Of a DNA stretch of 64,000 nt, positions 1 through 11,482 are shown one piece after another. Below the pieces are notes generated by a model, which saw only the letters and a list, made by a program, of their open reading frames with translations, made no database searches and was not told where the DNA came from. The position numbers and the translations under genes are program-made. The DNA is taken from assembly GCF_041320275.1 (NCBI RefSeq), contig NZ_CP162023.1:310001-374000 (forward strand), written 5' to 3'. This stretch comes from Mumia sp. Pv4-285 (lineage in GTDB: Bacteria; Actinomycetota; Actinomycetes; Propionibacteriales; Nocardioidaceae). Each line of letters opens with the position of its first letter. The stretch's first letter is position 1.

Positions 1-9
1 CGCAGGGCC

Positions 10-837
10 TCAGGCCGTACGGCGCCGGAACAGCCGCGCGGAGGCCACCGCCGAGACGACGAGGATGAGTGCGCACCAGCCCAGTGCCCACCAGGCCTGG
101 GTGCCGACCACCTGATCGGTCGTGCCCGACCCCATCCACAGGCTGCGCAGCGTCTCGATGACCGGCGTCATCGGCTGGTGCTCCGCGAACCCGCGCAGCG
201 CCGTCGGCAGGGTGTCGGCGGGGACGAACGCCGTGCTGACGTAGGGCAGGAACGCCAGCACCATCGTGAACGCGTTCGCCGCGTCCTTGGACCGCGCGAG
301 CAGGCCGACGGTCGCCGCGAGCCAGGAGATCGCCAGCACGAACAGCGCGAGGAGGCCGATCGCCGCAACCCACTCGGCCACCCCTGCGTCGGGCCGCCAC
401 CCGATGAGCAGGGCCACGCCGATGACGAGCGCGGTCGCGATCGCGTTGCGGGCGACACTGGCGACGACGTGGCCGACGACCACCGACCCGGCCGCGATCG
501 GCATCGACCGGAAGCGGTCGACGATGCCGTTCGTCATGTCGTCAGCGACCGCCACCGCCGTCGTCCCCGCGCCGAAACCCGCGCACAGCAGGATGATCCC
601 GGGCACGACGTAGTCGACGTACGCTCCGCCGGTCGACATCGCTCCGCCGAACACGTAGACGAAGAGCAGCATCAGCGCCACGGGCAGGGCGAGCGCAGTG
701 AAGAACGCCTCGGGGTCGCGCGCCGAGCGGATCAGGCCGCGGCGGATCATCACGCGCGAGTCGAGGACCACGTCGTTGAGACGGCTCGCGGCGAGTCGGC
801 TCGCGGTGACGGGGGTCGTGGTCGTGGCGCTGCTCAT
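10..837 (-). CDS. ABC-2 type export permease (DrrB-like)
   Basis: Membrane partner of the ATPase encoded just upstream, probably exporting a hydrophobic drug or lipid from the cytoplasm. The 275-residue protein has a cytoplasmic N-terminus of about 40 residues and then around six hydrophobic segments (first at about 47-65, others near 78-100, 115-146, 155-180 and 188-205, the last at the C-terminus), the ABC2_membrane layout. Its ATG overlaps the stop of the ATPase by 4 bases (ATGA), so the two are translationally coupled. Length and order fit daunorubicin-resistance-type DrrAB exporters. The substrate cannot be read from the sequence. The gene is complete; its stop lies at the window edge. 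Confidence 0.9.
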   Translation of the reverse strand: MSSATTTTPVTASRLAASRLNDVVLDSRVMIRRGLIRSARDPEAFFTALALPVALMLLFVYVFGGAMSTGGAYVDYVVPGIILLCAGFGAGTTAVAVADDMTNGIVDRFRSMPIAAGSVVVGHVVASVARNAIATALVIGVALLIGWRPDAGVAEWVAAIGLLALFVLAISWLAATVGLLARSKDAANAFTMVLAFLPYVSTAFVPADTLPTALRGFAEHQPMTPVIETLRSLWMGSGTTDQVVGTQAWWALGWCALILVVSAVASARLFRRRTA

Positions 838-1775
838 CGGAGGGCCTCCTGGGTCGGCGCGGTGAGGGTGAGGAAGACGTCGTCGAGGCTGGGCGCGTGC
901 ATGCCGACGCGGCGAGGCGACGCGTCCGCGGCGGCGAGCGTGTCGAGCAGGGTGCGCAGGCTGTCGGGCGCACTGTCGGTGGGGACGTCGACCGTGAGGA
1001 GAACGGGATCCGCAGTGACTCCGGGCGTACGCACCGCGGCGAGTGCGGCCTCGTACCCGGCCGCGTCGCCGTAGGTCAGGCGGACGACGTCGCCGGCGAC
1101 CTGCGTCTTGAGCTCCTCCGGGCTCCCCTCGGCGACGATGCGGCCGCCGTCGAGGACGGAGATCCGGTCGGCGAGCTGGTCGGCCTCCTCGAGGTACTGC
1201 GTGGTCAGCAGCACGGTGACCCCGGTGCCGGCGAGCTCGCGCACCGTCGCCCAGACCTGGTCGCGACTGCGGGGATCCAGGCCGGTGGTCGGCTCGTCGA
1301 GGAACAGCAGCGTCGGCGGCACGACCATGCTCATCGCGAGGTCGAGGCGGCGTCGCTGGCCCCCGGAGTACGTCCCGGCGCGCCGGTCGGCGATCGCGGC
1401 CAGGTCGAACCGCGCGATCAGCTCGTCGGTGCGGGCGGCGCTCTCGACTCGGGACAGCCGCCGGAGCCGGGCGACCATCGACAGGTTCTCGCGGGTCGTC
1501 AGCATCTCGTCGACGGCGGCGTACTGGCCGGTGAGGCTGATCTGCCCGCGTACGGCTCGGGCCTCGCGGGCGACGTCGTGGCCCGCCACGCGTGCCGAGC
1601 CGCCGTCGTACCCGATGAGGGTCGCCAGGATGCGCACGAGGGTGGTCTTGCCGGCGCCGTTGGCGCCGAGGAGGCCGTGCACGCTGCCGGTCTCGATCGC
1701 GAGGTCGACGCCACGGAGGACCTTGGTGGACCCGTAGCTCTTGGTGAGGCCGGCGACCTCTACTGTGTATGCCAT
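834..1775 (-). CDS. ABC exporter ATPase (DrrA-like)
   Basis: Cytoplasmic ATP-hydrolysing subunit for the permease that follows. The 313 residues show Walker A GANGAGKTT (38-46), the signature YSGGQRRR (136-143) and Walker B LLFLDEP (156-162), followed by the C-terminal extension of about 90 residues found in DrrA-type ATPases. The ATG at 1775 has no Shine-Dalgarno but lies 7 bases after a TACGGT hexamer, so the mRNA may be leaderless. It diverges from a TetR-type gene, and an inverted repeat covers the -10 and start codon, so repression by that regulator is the likely control. The drug or lipid exported is unknown. Confidence 0.93.
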   Translation of the reverse strand: MAYTVEVAGLTKSYGSTKVLRGVDLAIETGSVHGLLGANGAGKTTLVRILATLIGYDGGSARVAGHDVAREARAVRGQISLTGQYAAVDEMLTTRENLSMVARLRRLSRVESAARTDELIARFDLAAIADRRAGTYSGGQRRRLDLAMSMVVPPTLLFLDEPTTGLDPRSRDQVWATVRELAGTGVTVLLTTQYLEEADQLADRISVLDGGRIVAEGSPEELKTQVAGDVVRLTYGDAAGYEAALAAVRTPGVTADPVLLTVDVPTDSAPDSLRTLLDTLAAADASPRRVGMHAPSLDDVFLTLTAPTQEALR

Positions 1776-1798
1776 ACGCTAAACCGTATACGGCATAC
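1767..1798. promoter_or_regulatory. Probable TetR operator between exporter and regulator
   Basis: Two related half-elements, GTATGCCATACG (1767-1778) and CGTATACGGCATAC (1785-1798), face each other across six bases. Each is itself rich in GTAT/ATAC dyads, including GTATG-C-CATAC and the palindrome CGTATACG. The repeat overlaps the ATPase start codon and its -10. Autoregulatory TetR operators commonly sit in such divergent gaps; assignment to the neighbouring TetR is inference. Confidence 0.6.
1783..1788 (-). promoter_or_regulatory. -10 element TACGGT of the exporter operon, leaderless spacing
   Basis: On the minus strand TACGGT fits TAnnnT and ends 7 bases before the ATG at 1775, which would put the transcript start at the start codon. 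No clear -35 was assigned. Confidence 0.5.
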
Positions 1799-1855
1799 GC
1801 AGAGCCGGTCAAGGCCCTATCGTGGCTCCCACCGGACCAGGGACGAGGAGGTGCG

Positions 1856-2635
1856 ATGGCCGACGGCGAGATGCAGCTTCCGGACGAGCTCGCGCTGCTG
1901 TGGGGACGCAGGAGCGGCAGTCGCCGCGGCCCGCGTCCCGAGCTCGATGCGAGCGCCATCGTCGCCGCCGCGGTCGAGATCGCCGACTCCGAAGGCCTCG
2001 ACGCGCTGTCGATGGCGCGGGTCGCCAAGCAGCTCGGCTTCTCCACGATGGCGCTCTACCGTCACGTCGCCAACAAGGACGAGCTCCTCTCCCTGATGTG
2101 GAACGAGAGCGCCTCCGTCGCCCACGTGGTCGAGATCAGCGGGGACAGCTGGCGTACCCGCATGCGCTCGTGGGCTGCCCTCCAGCAGGAGATGCTCGCC
2201 TCGCACCCGTGGCTCGCCCAGATGCCGATGAGCAACCCTCCGATGGGGCCGAGCGCGTTCGCCTGGATCGAGCGGGGGCTCGACGCGCTCGCCGACACCC
2301 CGCTGCGTGACGACGAGAAGCTGCAGGCGATCGGCGCGATCAGCGCATACTCCCTCGCCGAGGCACGGATGGCGCACGAGGAGGCCACGGCAGCGACGCG
2401 ACGTCGCGCGGAGGGCAAACCGGTCGTCGCGTTCGAGAACATGATCGGGGTCCTCGCAGACCCGGCGGTCTACCCGAACCTCGCCCGCCTCGCCGCCGGC
2501 ATGCCGGCGATGCCGGCGGTCGACGAGCCGGGCTACGACGAGCTGGGGCAGGCCGCCTTCGACTTCGGGCTGGACCTCCTCCTGGACGGGATCGCCGCGC
2601 TGATCGCTCGGGCCGAGGGGCGGACTACCCCGTGA
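1856..2635 (+). CDS. TetR family repressor of the ABC exporter
   Basis: DNA-binding regulator of 259 residues. The N-terminal helix-turn-helix lies at about residues 34-80, with the recognition helix around FSTMALYRHV, followed by a TetR_C-like ligand-binding domain. I chose ATG 1856 because GAGGAGG sits just upstream at the right distance; an in-frame start 29 codons earlier would run through the operator. It is divergent from the exporter operon and separated by the palindromic operator, so it probably senses the exported compound and represses both itself and the pump. It ends with an 11-base overlap with the convergent VOC gene. The ligand is unknown. Confidence 0.9.
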   Translation: MADGEMQLPDELALLWGRRSGSRRGPRPELDASAIVAAAVEIADSEGLDALSMARVAKQLGFSTMALYRHVANKDELLSLMWNESASVAHVVEISGDSWRTRMRSWAALQQEMLASHPWLAQMPMSNPPMGPSAFAWIERGLDALADTPLRDDEKLQAIGAISAYSLAEARMAHEEATAATRRRAEGKPVVAFENMIGVLADPAVYPNLARLAAGMPAMPAVDEPGYDELGQAAFDFGLDLLLDGIAALIARAEGRTTP

Positions 2636-3008
2636 CGGCGTGGATGCACAGGACGTTGCCCTCGGTGTCCTCGAACCAGGCCGCCTGCTCGCCCTCGAAC
2701 GACGCCACGTGGTTCTCGGTCGTGATCTGCGGTGTGTCGTAGTCGGCGAACGTGACGCCCGCATCCTCGAGCGCACTCACCTCCGCCGCGACGTCGGGAA
2801 CCTCGAAGCTGATCGTCGTCCGCCCCGTCGGTGTGCCGTCCGGGTCGGGCAGGAGCGCGAGGGCGTGGCCGTCCCCGGCGTCGAAGGCGTACCCACCGTC
2901 GAGCGTGTCCCCCTTGCCCTTCAGGCCCAGCGTGTCCTCGTAGAACCGTCTCGCGCGAGCGACGTCGCGGACGGGGACCATGGCCGTGTACGCAGTGCTG
3001 GTGAGCAT
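2625..3008 (-). CDS. VOC (glyoxalase/bleomycin-resistance) superfamily protein
   Basis: Small cytoplasmic protein of 127 residues with two beta-alpha-beta-beta-beta modules: it opens with TAMVPVRDVARARRFYEDTLGL, split here as VPVRDVARARRFYEDTLGL, and the second module begins near ISFEVPDVAAEVSALEDAG. It ends with the typical GNVLCIHAV strand. Members bind metal and act as lyases, dioxygenases or drug-binding proteins; the substrate cannot be inferred. A GAGGAGG Shine-Dalgarno precedes the ATG. It stands alone, convergent with the TetR gene, and their stop codons overlap. Metal-ligand positions are not all obvious, so enzymatic activity is uncertain. Confidence 0.85.
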   Translation of the reverse strand: MLTSTAYTAMVPVRDVARARRFYEDTLGLKGKGDTLDGGYAFDAGDGHALALLPDPDGTPTGRTTISFEVPDVAAEVSALEDAGVTFADYDTPQITTENHVASFEGEQAAWFEDTEGNVLCIHAVTG

Positions 3009-3122
3009 CGGTGCCTCCTCGGGCCGTCGTGATGCGCGGCCCGAGCCGCACCCTCAGCCTGCGCCCGCCCGTACGACGAGTCCAGCCGATTGCGGTCCAC
3101 CTCCGGACGTCTCACGCCGACG

Positions 3123-5300
3123 TCACGCTGTCGTGAGGACGACGAGCCGCCGGGTCGCGCGGGTCATCGCGACGTAGCGGTCGACAGCTCCCTCGACACC
3201 GTCGCCGAACGTGTCGGGGTCGATGAGGACGACGAGGTCGAACTCGAGCCCCTTCGTCAGCTCGGGGGTCAGCCAGCGGACGCGGGACGTCGGCACGGTG
3301 GGCTCGAGGTCGCCGGTACGGACGACGCACGCCGTGCCCTCGGAGTGCTCGGCGAGCCAGTCCTCGAGGACCGCGTCGAGGCCGGAGACCGGCCCGTGCT
3401 CGACGGGGACGCCGCTCCGGCGGATGGAGGTCGGCACGTTGGCTTCCGGGAACACGGCCCGGATCACCTCCGCCGCCTCGACCATCACCTCCTCCGGCGT
3501 CCGGTAGTTGATCGTCAACGGCGCGAGGTCGATCCGGTCGAACCCGACCCGCTCCAGCCGGTCATGCCACGACTCGGTGAAGCCGTGCCGCGCCTGGGCC
3601 CGGTCGCCGACGATCGTGAAGCTGCGCGACGGGCAGCGGAGCAGCAGCATCTGCCACTCCGCGTCGGTCAGCTCCTGCGCCTCGTCCACGACGACGTGGG
3701 CGAAGGGGCCGGCGAGCAGGTCCGGGTCGACGGTGGGCAGCGCGGCGTCGTCCACCAGCGCGTCCTCGAAGTCCTCCACGCGCAGCATCGACACCAGGCT
3801 CTCGCCGTCGGGGTCGGCCGACATGATGTCGGGGACGGAACGGACGAGGTCGTCGACCACGTCGGCCATGCGCGCTCGCTCGGCGGCGACGGTGGCCGCG
3901 TGCCGGCGCTTGCGGCGCGCTGTCTCCGGGTCACCGAGCCGGTGCCGCGCCGCGTCCAGGAGCGGCAGGTCGGAGGCGGTCCACGCGTCGGGCACGTCGC
4001 GCTGCAGGAGTCGCACGTCGTCGGGTTCGAGCCACGGAGCGCATATCCGCAGGTAGGCAGGCACCGTCCACAGGTCGCCGACCAGGTCGGTCGCCTCGAT
4101 CAGCGGCCACGCGCGGGCGAACGCGTCGACCAGTCCCGCGTTCTGCAGGAGCGACCGGCGGACCATCTCCGGTGACGCGCCCCCCTCGTCGTCGGTCTCG
4201 TGCTTGTCGACCAGGATCGACAGCAGCTCCTCCCACACCTCGTCGCGTGCCTCGTTGTGCGGTGTCCCGGGATCCGGCGACCCGAACGCCTCAGCCCAGT
4301 CCGACGCGCTGAGCCAGACGTCGGACCAGTGCGTCTCGACCGTCATTCCCTCGCTGGGCGGCTCCTCGTACAGCCTCACCGCCGGCTCGATCGCCTTCAC
4401 CATTCCCGCGGTCGCCTTCAGGCGGGCGACCTCGGGATCCGGCTCGGGCCTCGCGGTGGCGCCCTCGGGAAGGAGGTCGCGCAGCGTGCAGGTCTGCACA
4501 CCCTCCTCTCCGAGGCTGGGGAGGACGTCGCCGACGTAGGACAGGTACGGCTGGTGAGGACCGACGAACAGCACCCCGCCCTTGCGGTGCCCGAGGCGAG
4601 GGTCGGAGTAGAGCAGGTACGCGGTGCGGTGGAGCGCGACGACCGTCTTGCCGGTGCCTGGCCCTCCGTCGACGACCAGAGCGCCGCGCGACCCGGCCCG
4701 GATGATCGCGTCCTGGTCGGACTGGATCGTCCCGAGCACGTCACGCATCCGAGGAGACCGGGCGCTCGCGAGACTCGCGATGAATGCCGACTGGTCGTCC
4801 AGGGCGGCCGTCTCCGAGAAGCCGTCCGGGGTGAACACCTCGTCCCAGTAGTCGGTGACGCGGCCTCGGGTCCAGCGGTACCGGCGCCGGCTCGCCAGGC
4901 CCATCGGGTTGGCGTGGGTCGCCCCGAAGAACGGCTCCGCCGCGGGTGACCGCCAGTCGATCAGAAGCCGGCGGCCGTCGCTGTCCGTGAGGCCGAGCCG
5001 CCCGACGTACACGACGTCACCGTCCTCGAGGACCATGCGACCGAGACAGAGGTCGAGGCCGAAGCGACGCAGGACGCGCAGCCGAGCCGTCAGCCGGTGC
5101 ACCTCCAGGTCCCGGTCCATCGCGGCCTGGCCCTTGCCGCCGGGCTCCTTGAGCGTGGCGTCGAGACGTTCTGTGAGCTCGGCGATCGAGGCCTCGAGAC
5201 TGGCCCCGATCGCCGCGAGGTGGCGCTCGTCGTCGCTGATCAGTGCGGGGTCGGACTTGGGTGCGAGATCGTCGGGAAGGTCGAAGGCGCTGAGAGTCAC
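3123..5300 (-). CDS. helD: HelD-like UvrD-family ATPase (RNA polymerase-associated)
   Basis: Superfamily 1 helicase-like ATPase of about 725 residues. Counting from GTG 5300, it has a coiled-coil-forming N-terminal arm (about 15-80), a Q motif IQSDQDAIIR (about 192-201), Walker A GGPGTGKT (about 212-219), Walker B VVVDEAQEL followed by GDRAQ, and a C-terminal TxGLEFD motif (LTPELTKGLEFDLVV). Actinobacterial HelD proteins of this size strip stalled RNA polymerase from DNA and can protect it from rifampicin. The start is uncertain: GTG 5336 is also in frame, but GTG 5300 has a CACAAT hexamer 7 bases upstream and neither has a Shine-Dalgarno. It reads alone, downstream of gadB and a hairpin. Confidence 0.85.
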   Translation of the reverse strand: MTLSAFDLPDDLAPKSDPALISDDERHLAAIGASLEASIAELTERLDATLKEPGGKGQAAMDRDLEVHRLTARLRVLRRFGLDLCLGRMVLEDGDVVYVGRLGLTDSDGRRLLIDWRSPAAEPFFGATHANPMGLASRRRYRWTRGRVTDYWDEVFTPDGFSETAALDDQSAFIASLASARSPRMRDVLGTIQSDQDAIIRAGSRGALVVDGGPGTGKTVVALHRTAYLLYSDPRLGHRKGGVLFVGPHQPYLSYVGDVLPSLGEEGVQTCTLRDLLPEGATARPEPDPEVARLKATAGMVKAIEPAVRLYEEPPSEGMTVETHWSDVWLSASDWAEAFGSPDPGTPHNEARDEVWEELLSILVDKHETDDEGGASPEMVRRSLLQNAGLVDAFARAWPLIEATDLVGDLWTVPAYLRICAPWLEPDDVRLLQRDVPDAWTASDLPLLDAARHRLGDPETARRKRRHAATVAAERARMADVVDDLVRSVPDIMSADPDGESLVSMLRVEDFEDALVDDAALPTVDPDLLAGPFAHVVVDEAQELTDAEWQMLLLRCPSRSFTIVGDRAQARHGFTESWHDRLERVGFDRIDLAPLTINYRTPEEVMVEAAEVIRAVFPEANVPTSIRRSGVPVEHGPVSGLDAVLEDWLAEHSEGTACVVRTGDLEPTVPTSRVRWLTPELTKGLEFDLVVLIDPDTFGDGVEGAVDRYVAMTRATRRLVVLTTA

Positions 5301-5366
5301 GAGGACGATTGTGCGACGCGACACGGGCCTTGCCACAAGCCCCGGGGTGCGCTATACGTTGGGAGT

Positions 5367-5389
5367 GGAAGGGGTCCTCGACCCCTTCC
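5367..5389 (-). terminator. Hairpin terminator after gadB
   Basis: Perfect 10-bp stem, GGAAGGGGTC (5367-5376) against GACCCCTTCC (5380-5389), with a CTC loop, lying between the gadB stop and helD. Actinobacterial terminators often lack a U-run, as this one does on the minus strand; on the plus strand T-rich sequence follows. Confidence 0.65.
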
Positions 5390-5421
5390 TTCTCTATGTC
5401 TCCCCTGCGTGCCTCACTGCC

Positions 5422-6837
5422 TCAGTGGTGGAACGTCGGGTGCTGCCCCGTGGTGGGCATGGGGGCGTTCAGCCCGTCGAGATACTCCACCTCGGTCCGG
5501 ATGTCGTCGAGCAGCTGGGCAGCCAGCGAATGGCTCAGCCCGTTGCGCACGACGATGCGCTGCACCGTGACGTCGACGAGGTCGGCCGGCATCGGGTACG
5601 CCGGGACGAGCCATCCCTTCATCCGCAGCCGGTCGGACAGGTGGTAGAGGTTCCAGTTCTCGGTGTGGCCGTCCTTGAGCCGCCACGCGAAGACGGGGAT
5701 GTCGCTCCCGTCGTTCCACAGGTCGAAGGCGTCGAACTTCGCGATCTCCGACGAGAGGTACTGCGCGACGTCCGAGCACGTCTGCTGGACGGCGCGGTAG
5801 CCCTCCCACCCGAGCCGCAGGAACAGGTAGTACTGAAGGAGCACCTGTGCGCCGGGCCGGGAGAAGTTGATCGCCAGCGTCGGCATGTCGCCGCCCAGGT
5901 AGCTCACCCGGAAGACGAGGTCCTCCGGCAGCGCGTCGGTGTCGCGCCAGACGATCCACCCGACACCCGGGTAGACCAGGCCGTACTTGTGCCCCGACGT
6001 GTTGATCGACGCCACGCGGTCGACCCGGAAGTCCCACGCGAGGTCCGGCTGGACGAACGGCGCGATCATCGCCCCGGACGCCCCGTCGACGTGGATGGGG
6101 ACGTCGAGGCCGGTGTCCTCCTGGATCTTGTCGAGCGCGGCGGCGATCTCCGTGACCGGCTCGTAGGCGCCGGTGTAGGTGACGCCCATGATCACGACGA
6201 CGCCGATCGTGTTCTCGTCGACGTACTTGTCGAGCTCGTGCCCGTCGAGGCAGCGGTGGTCGTCGCTGATCGGGACGTAGCGTGCCTCGACGTCGAAGTA
6301 GTTGCAGAACTTCTCCCAGCACACCTGCACGGCGCTCGACATCACGAGGTTGGGACGGTCGCTCGACTTCCCCGCCTCCGTGCGGGCGTGCCGCCATCGG
6401 CGCTTGAGCGCGAGTCCGCCGAGCATGCACGCCTCCGACGACCCGATCGTCGAGGTCCCTATCGTGTGCAGCGGGTCCGGCGCGTGCCAGAGGTCGGCGA
6501 GCATCGTCCAGCAGCGGGTCTCCACCGCCGCGGTCGCGGGGTACTCGTCCTTGTCGACCATGTTCTTGTCCGCCGCCTCCAGATAGAGGCGTCCTGCGTG
6601 GTCGTCCATCCAGGTGCCGACGAAGGTCGCGAGGTTCAGGCGGGCGTTCCCGTCGAGCATCGCGTCGTCGTGGACGATCTGGTAGGCGGTCTCGGGCAGG
6701 AGCGAGTACTCCGGCATCTTGAAACGCGGGACGGAGGTCGCCTCTCCTTCGCGGGCGAAGATGGGGTTGACGCTCACGTCACGGGCTGCAGCGTGGTCTC
6801 GGTCGTACGCCGCGTGCTCTTCGGGCCGTAGGGGCAT
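5422..6837 (-). CDS. gadB: Glutamate decarboxylase
   Basis: Pyridoxal-phosphate enzyme converting glutamate to GABA and CO2 while consuming a proton. The 471 residues contain the group II decarboxylase signature: HVDGASGAMIAPF (249-261) with the cofactor-contacting Asp, and INTSGHKYGLV with the Schiff-base lysine K284. Length and the His-rich C-terminal end (PTFHH) match bacterial GadB enzymes, where the tail takes part in acid-dependent closure. A GAGAGGGA Shine-Dalgarno precedes the ATG; a much longer reading frame continues upstream but is antisense to lysC. No glutamate/GABA antiporter lies next to it, so GABA export, if any, is encoded elsewhere. It is divergent from lysC-asd. Confidence 0.95.
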   Translation of the reverse strand: MPLRPEEHAAYDRDHAAARDVSVNPIFAREGEATSVPRFKMPEYSLLPETAYQIVHDDAMLDGNARLNLATFVGTWMDDHAGRLYLEAADKNMVDKDEYPATAAVETRCWTMLADLWHAPDPLHTIGTSTIGSSEACMLGGLALKRRWRHARTEAGKSSDRPNLVMSSAVQVCWEKFCNYFDVEARYVPISDDHRCLDGHELDKYVDENTIGVVVIMGVTYTGAYEPVTEIAAALDKIQEDTGLDVPIHVDGASGAMIAPFVQPDLAWDFRVDRVASINTSGHKYGLVYPGVGWIVWRDTDALPEDLVFRVSYLGGDMPTLAINFSRPGAQVLLQYYLFLRLGWEGYRAVQQTCSDVAQYLSSEIAKFDAFDLWNDGSDIPVFAWRLKDGHTENWNLYHLSDRLRMKGWLVPAYPMPADLVDVTVQRIVVRNGLSHSLAAQLLDDIRTEVEYLDGLNAPMPTTGQHPTFHH

Positions 6838-7020
6838 GGCGATTCCCTCTCGCTGGAGTGCAGCGCGGGGCCGCGCGGCAGTCGAAACACATCGTGGCGC
6901 TCCGCCCCGTCGCCCGCACCCCGAGACGACCCGGGCTGCCGTGGGGTGCGCCGTTAGACTGTCCTGGGCGCGACGTGGCGTCCTGCCACAACCATCGCAA
7001 CACACATCCGAGGTACGTTC
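6838..7020. promoter_or_regulatory. Divergent gadB/lysC promoter region
   Basis: 183 bases between divergent starts. A TAGACT hexamer at 6955-6960 is a candidate -10 for lysC, giving a leader of about 54 bases with a small GTGGC/GCCAC hairpin (6975-6989) and a CGAGG Shine-Dalgarno. No lysine riboswitch-like structure was recognised. Confidence 0.4.
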
Positions 7021-9968
<2,948 letters not shown>

Positions 9969-9972
<4 letters not shown>

Positions 9973-10526
9973 GCGAGATCCTTCCCACCGGCGACCCGTG
10001 GGGTCGCTTCACGCGCGACCCGCGCGATCCCGAGGTGTCCGGCTTACGCGCCGGTGATGCCGACCGCGCCGTGCTCGCCGACGTGCTCGGCGAGGCGTTC
10101 GCGGACGGCAGGTTGAGCCGCGAGGAGTACGACGAGCGGGCCGAGAGTGCCGAGCGCCTGCGGACCTTCGGCGACATGCTCCCACTGATGGACGACCTCG
10201 TGCCGGCGACCGGTGCGGCGGCGCCGCCGGTGCGTCGCAGCGGCCCCGACCTCGAGCGCGAGGCGGTGAAGGCGTACGAGCGCAAACGACGCGACGCGTG
10301 GGTCGAGTCGATCACGATCACGCTGATCTGCACCGGGATCTGGCTGGCGATCAGCTTCGCGGGTGGCTGGAACCCTCACTTCCCGTGGCCGATCATCGTC
10401 GCCGTTATCGCGTTCGCCGACGCGATCGAGAAGTCGGCCAGCCGCGACAAGTACGTCGCCAAGGAGCGCGCGAAGCTCGAGCGCAAGGTCCGCCGGCAGC
10501 AGCGCAAGGAGCTTCCCGGCTCCTGA
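9969..10526 (+). CDS. DUF1707 membrane protein
   Basis: Protein of 185 residues with an N-terminal DUF1707 module (GLRAGDADRAVLADVLGEAF, then ADGRLSREEYDERA, about 24-58), an actinobacterial SHOCT-like fold of unknown role. It is followed by two closely spaced hydrophobic segments (about 117-150: ITLICTGIWLAISFAGG and FPWPIIVAVIAF) and a Lys/Arg-rich tail. The GTG start overlaps the preceding stop (GTGA). Many DUF1707-2TM proteins are small envelope proteins; no function is assigned. The basic tail should lie in the cytoplasm. Confidence 0.85.
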
Positions 10527-10550
10527 TGCCCGGGCCACCGCCCGCGGAAC

Positions 10551-10568
10551 GTCCCGGCAGGTCGGGAC
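10551..10568 (+). terminator. Weak hairpin after the lysC-asd cluster
   Basis: GTCCCG (10551-10556) pairs with CGGGAC (10563-10568) across six bases, within a 114-base gap of repeated CCCGGGA-like words. A terminator is plausible, but no U-run follows. Confidence 0.35.
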
Positions 10569-10640
10569 ACCGAGCCCTGGGACCCGGGACGCCGGGACCG
10601 CGACAGTGCTCTGGTCAACAACGACCAGAAAGGCACAGTC

Positions 10641-11357
10641 ATGAAGGATCCGACGTCCATGGGCGAGGTCTTCCTCGCCGACCCTCCGGGGACCACGCAG
10701 TCCGCAACCCCGGTCCGTACGCGCGCCTGGGCCGTCAGCGGCATCGCCGCCGCCGCCCTCGGGCTGGTGACGATCGTGGTGTCGATGGGCCTGTGGGACC
10801 CCGATCTCGACTACTCGGACCCCACGGCGATCGCCAACCGGCTCGCTGACGCCAAGGGTCAGCTGATCGTCATGCACGTCGCGATGCTCACCGGCATGGT
10901 GGGCCTCGTCGTCTTCGGGCTCGGTCTGGTGCGGCGGCTCAACGCCGCGCTGCCGTCCGGGAGCCTGCTCGGCGGCGTCGCCGCGGCCGGCATCGGGCTG
11001 ACGGCCGTCGCGAACCTGCTGGGCTCGGGACTCGACACGGAGTTCCTGTTCGCCGCCGACGTCGTCGAGAAGGACGTTCCGGAGACCATCGCCTTCTACA
11101 ACCACTGGATCGCGACGATCCCGTGGCTGTGGGTCGGCGCGGGCCTCGCCGGTGTGGCGATCGCCGTCGCGGCGTTCAAGCACGGCGCTGCGCCGCGCTG
11201 GATCGGCATCGTCGGTGCGACGCTCGGCGGTCTCACCCTGCTCGTCGGCATCTCGCCGCTGCAGTACATGGCTGGCTTCGTCGGACCTCTCTGGCTGCTC
11301 GTCACGGCGATCGGCTTCACCGTCGGCGACAGGGCGTACCGGAACGCCGCGGCATGA
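10641..11357 (+). CDS. Predicted multi-pass membrane protein, unknown function
   Basis: 238 residues with six likely membrane spans (about 31-50, 73-95, 107-128, 154-175, 183-202 and 206-227) after a soluble N-terminus of 28 residues. The arrangement resembles DUF4386-like membrane proteins, but I cannot name a family with certainty. AGAAAGG lies about 7 bases before the ATG. A 13-bp hairpin follows, so it is probably a single-gene unit. The two-component system that follows has its own signals. Confidence 0.75.
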   Translation: MKDPTSMGEVFLADPPGTTQSATPVRTRAWAVSGIAAAALGLVTIVVSMGLWDPDLDYSDPTAIANRLADAKGQLIVMHVAMLTGMVGLVVFGLGLVRRLNAALPSGSLLGGVAAAGIGLTAVANLLGSGLDTEFLFAADVVEKDVPETIAFYNHWIATIPWLWVGAGLAGVAIAVAAFKHGAAPRWIGIVGATLGGLTLLVGISPLQYMAGFVGPLWLLVTAIGFTVGDRAYRNAAA

Positions 11358-11421
11358 CGCGACCGGCAGGGAGGAGCGGGATCCTGGCCGCCGGATCGGG
11401 GGAACCGGCCGGCCAGGTGGC

Positions 11422-11466
11422 GGGAACGAGCCCGTGGAAAGCACCAACGGGGGCGGGCTCGTTCCC
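11422..11466 (+). terminator. Hairpin terminator before the two-component system
   Basis: Perfect 13-bp arms GGGAACGAGCCCG (11422-11434) and CGGGCTCGTTCCC (11454-11466) separated by 19 bases, ending 16 bases before the kinase ATG. It probably stops the upstream membrane-protein transcript. Confidence 0.6.
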
Positions 11467-11482
11467 CTATCGTCGGAGGATC

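Noticed and set aside
6838-7020. Lysine riboswitch before lysC
   Set aside because: The gap is too short and lacks the five-helix junction words; only a small five-base-pair hairpin is present.
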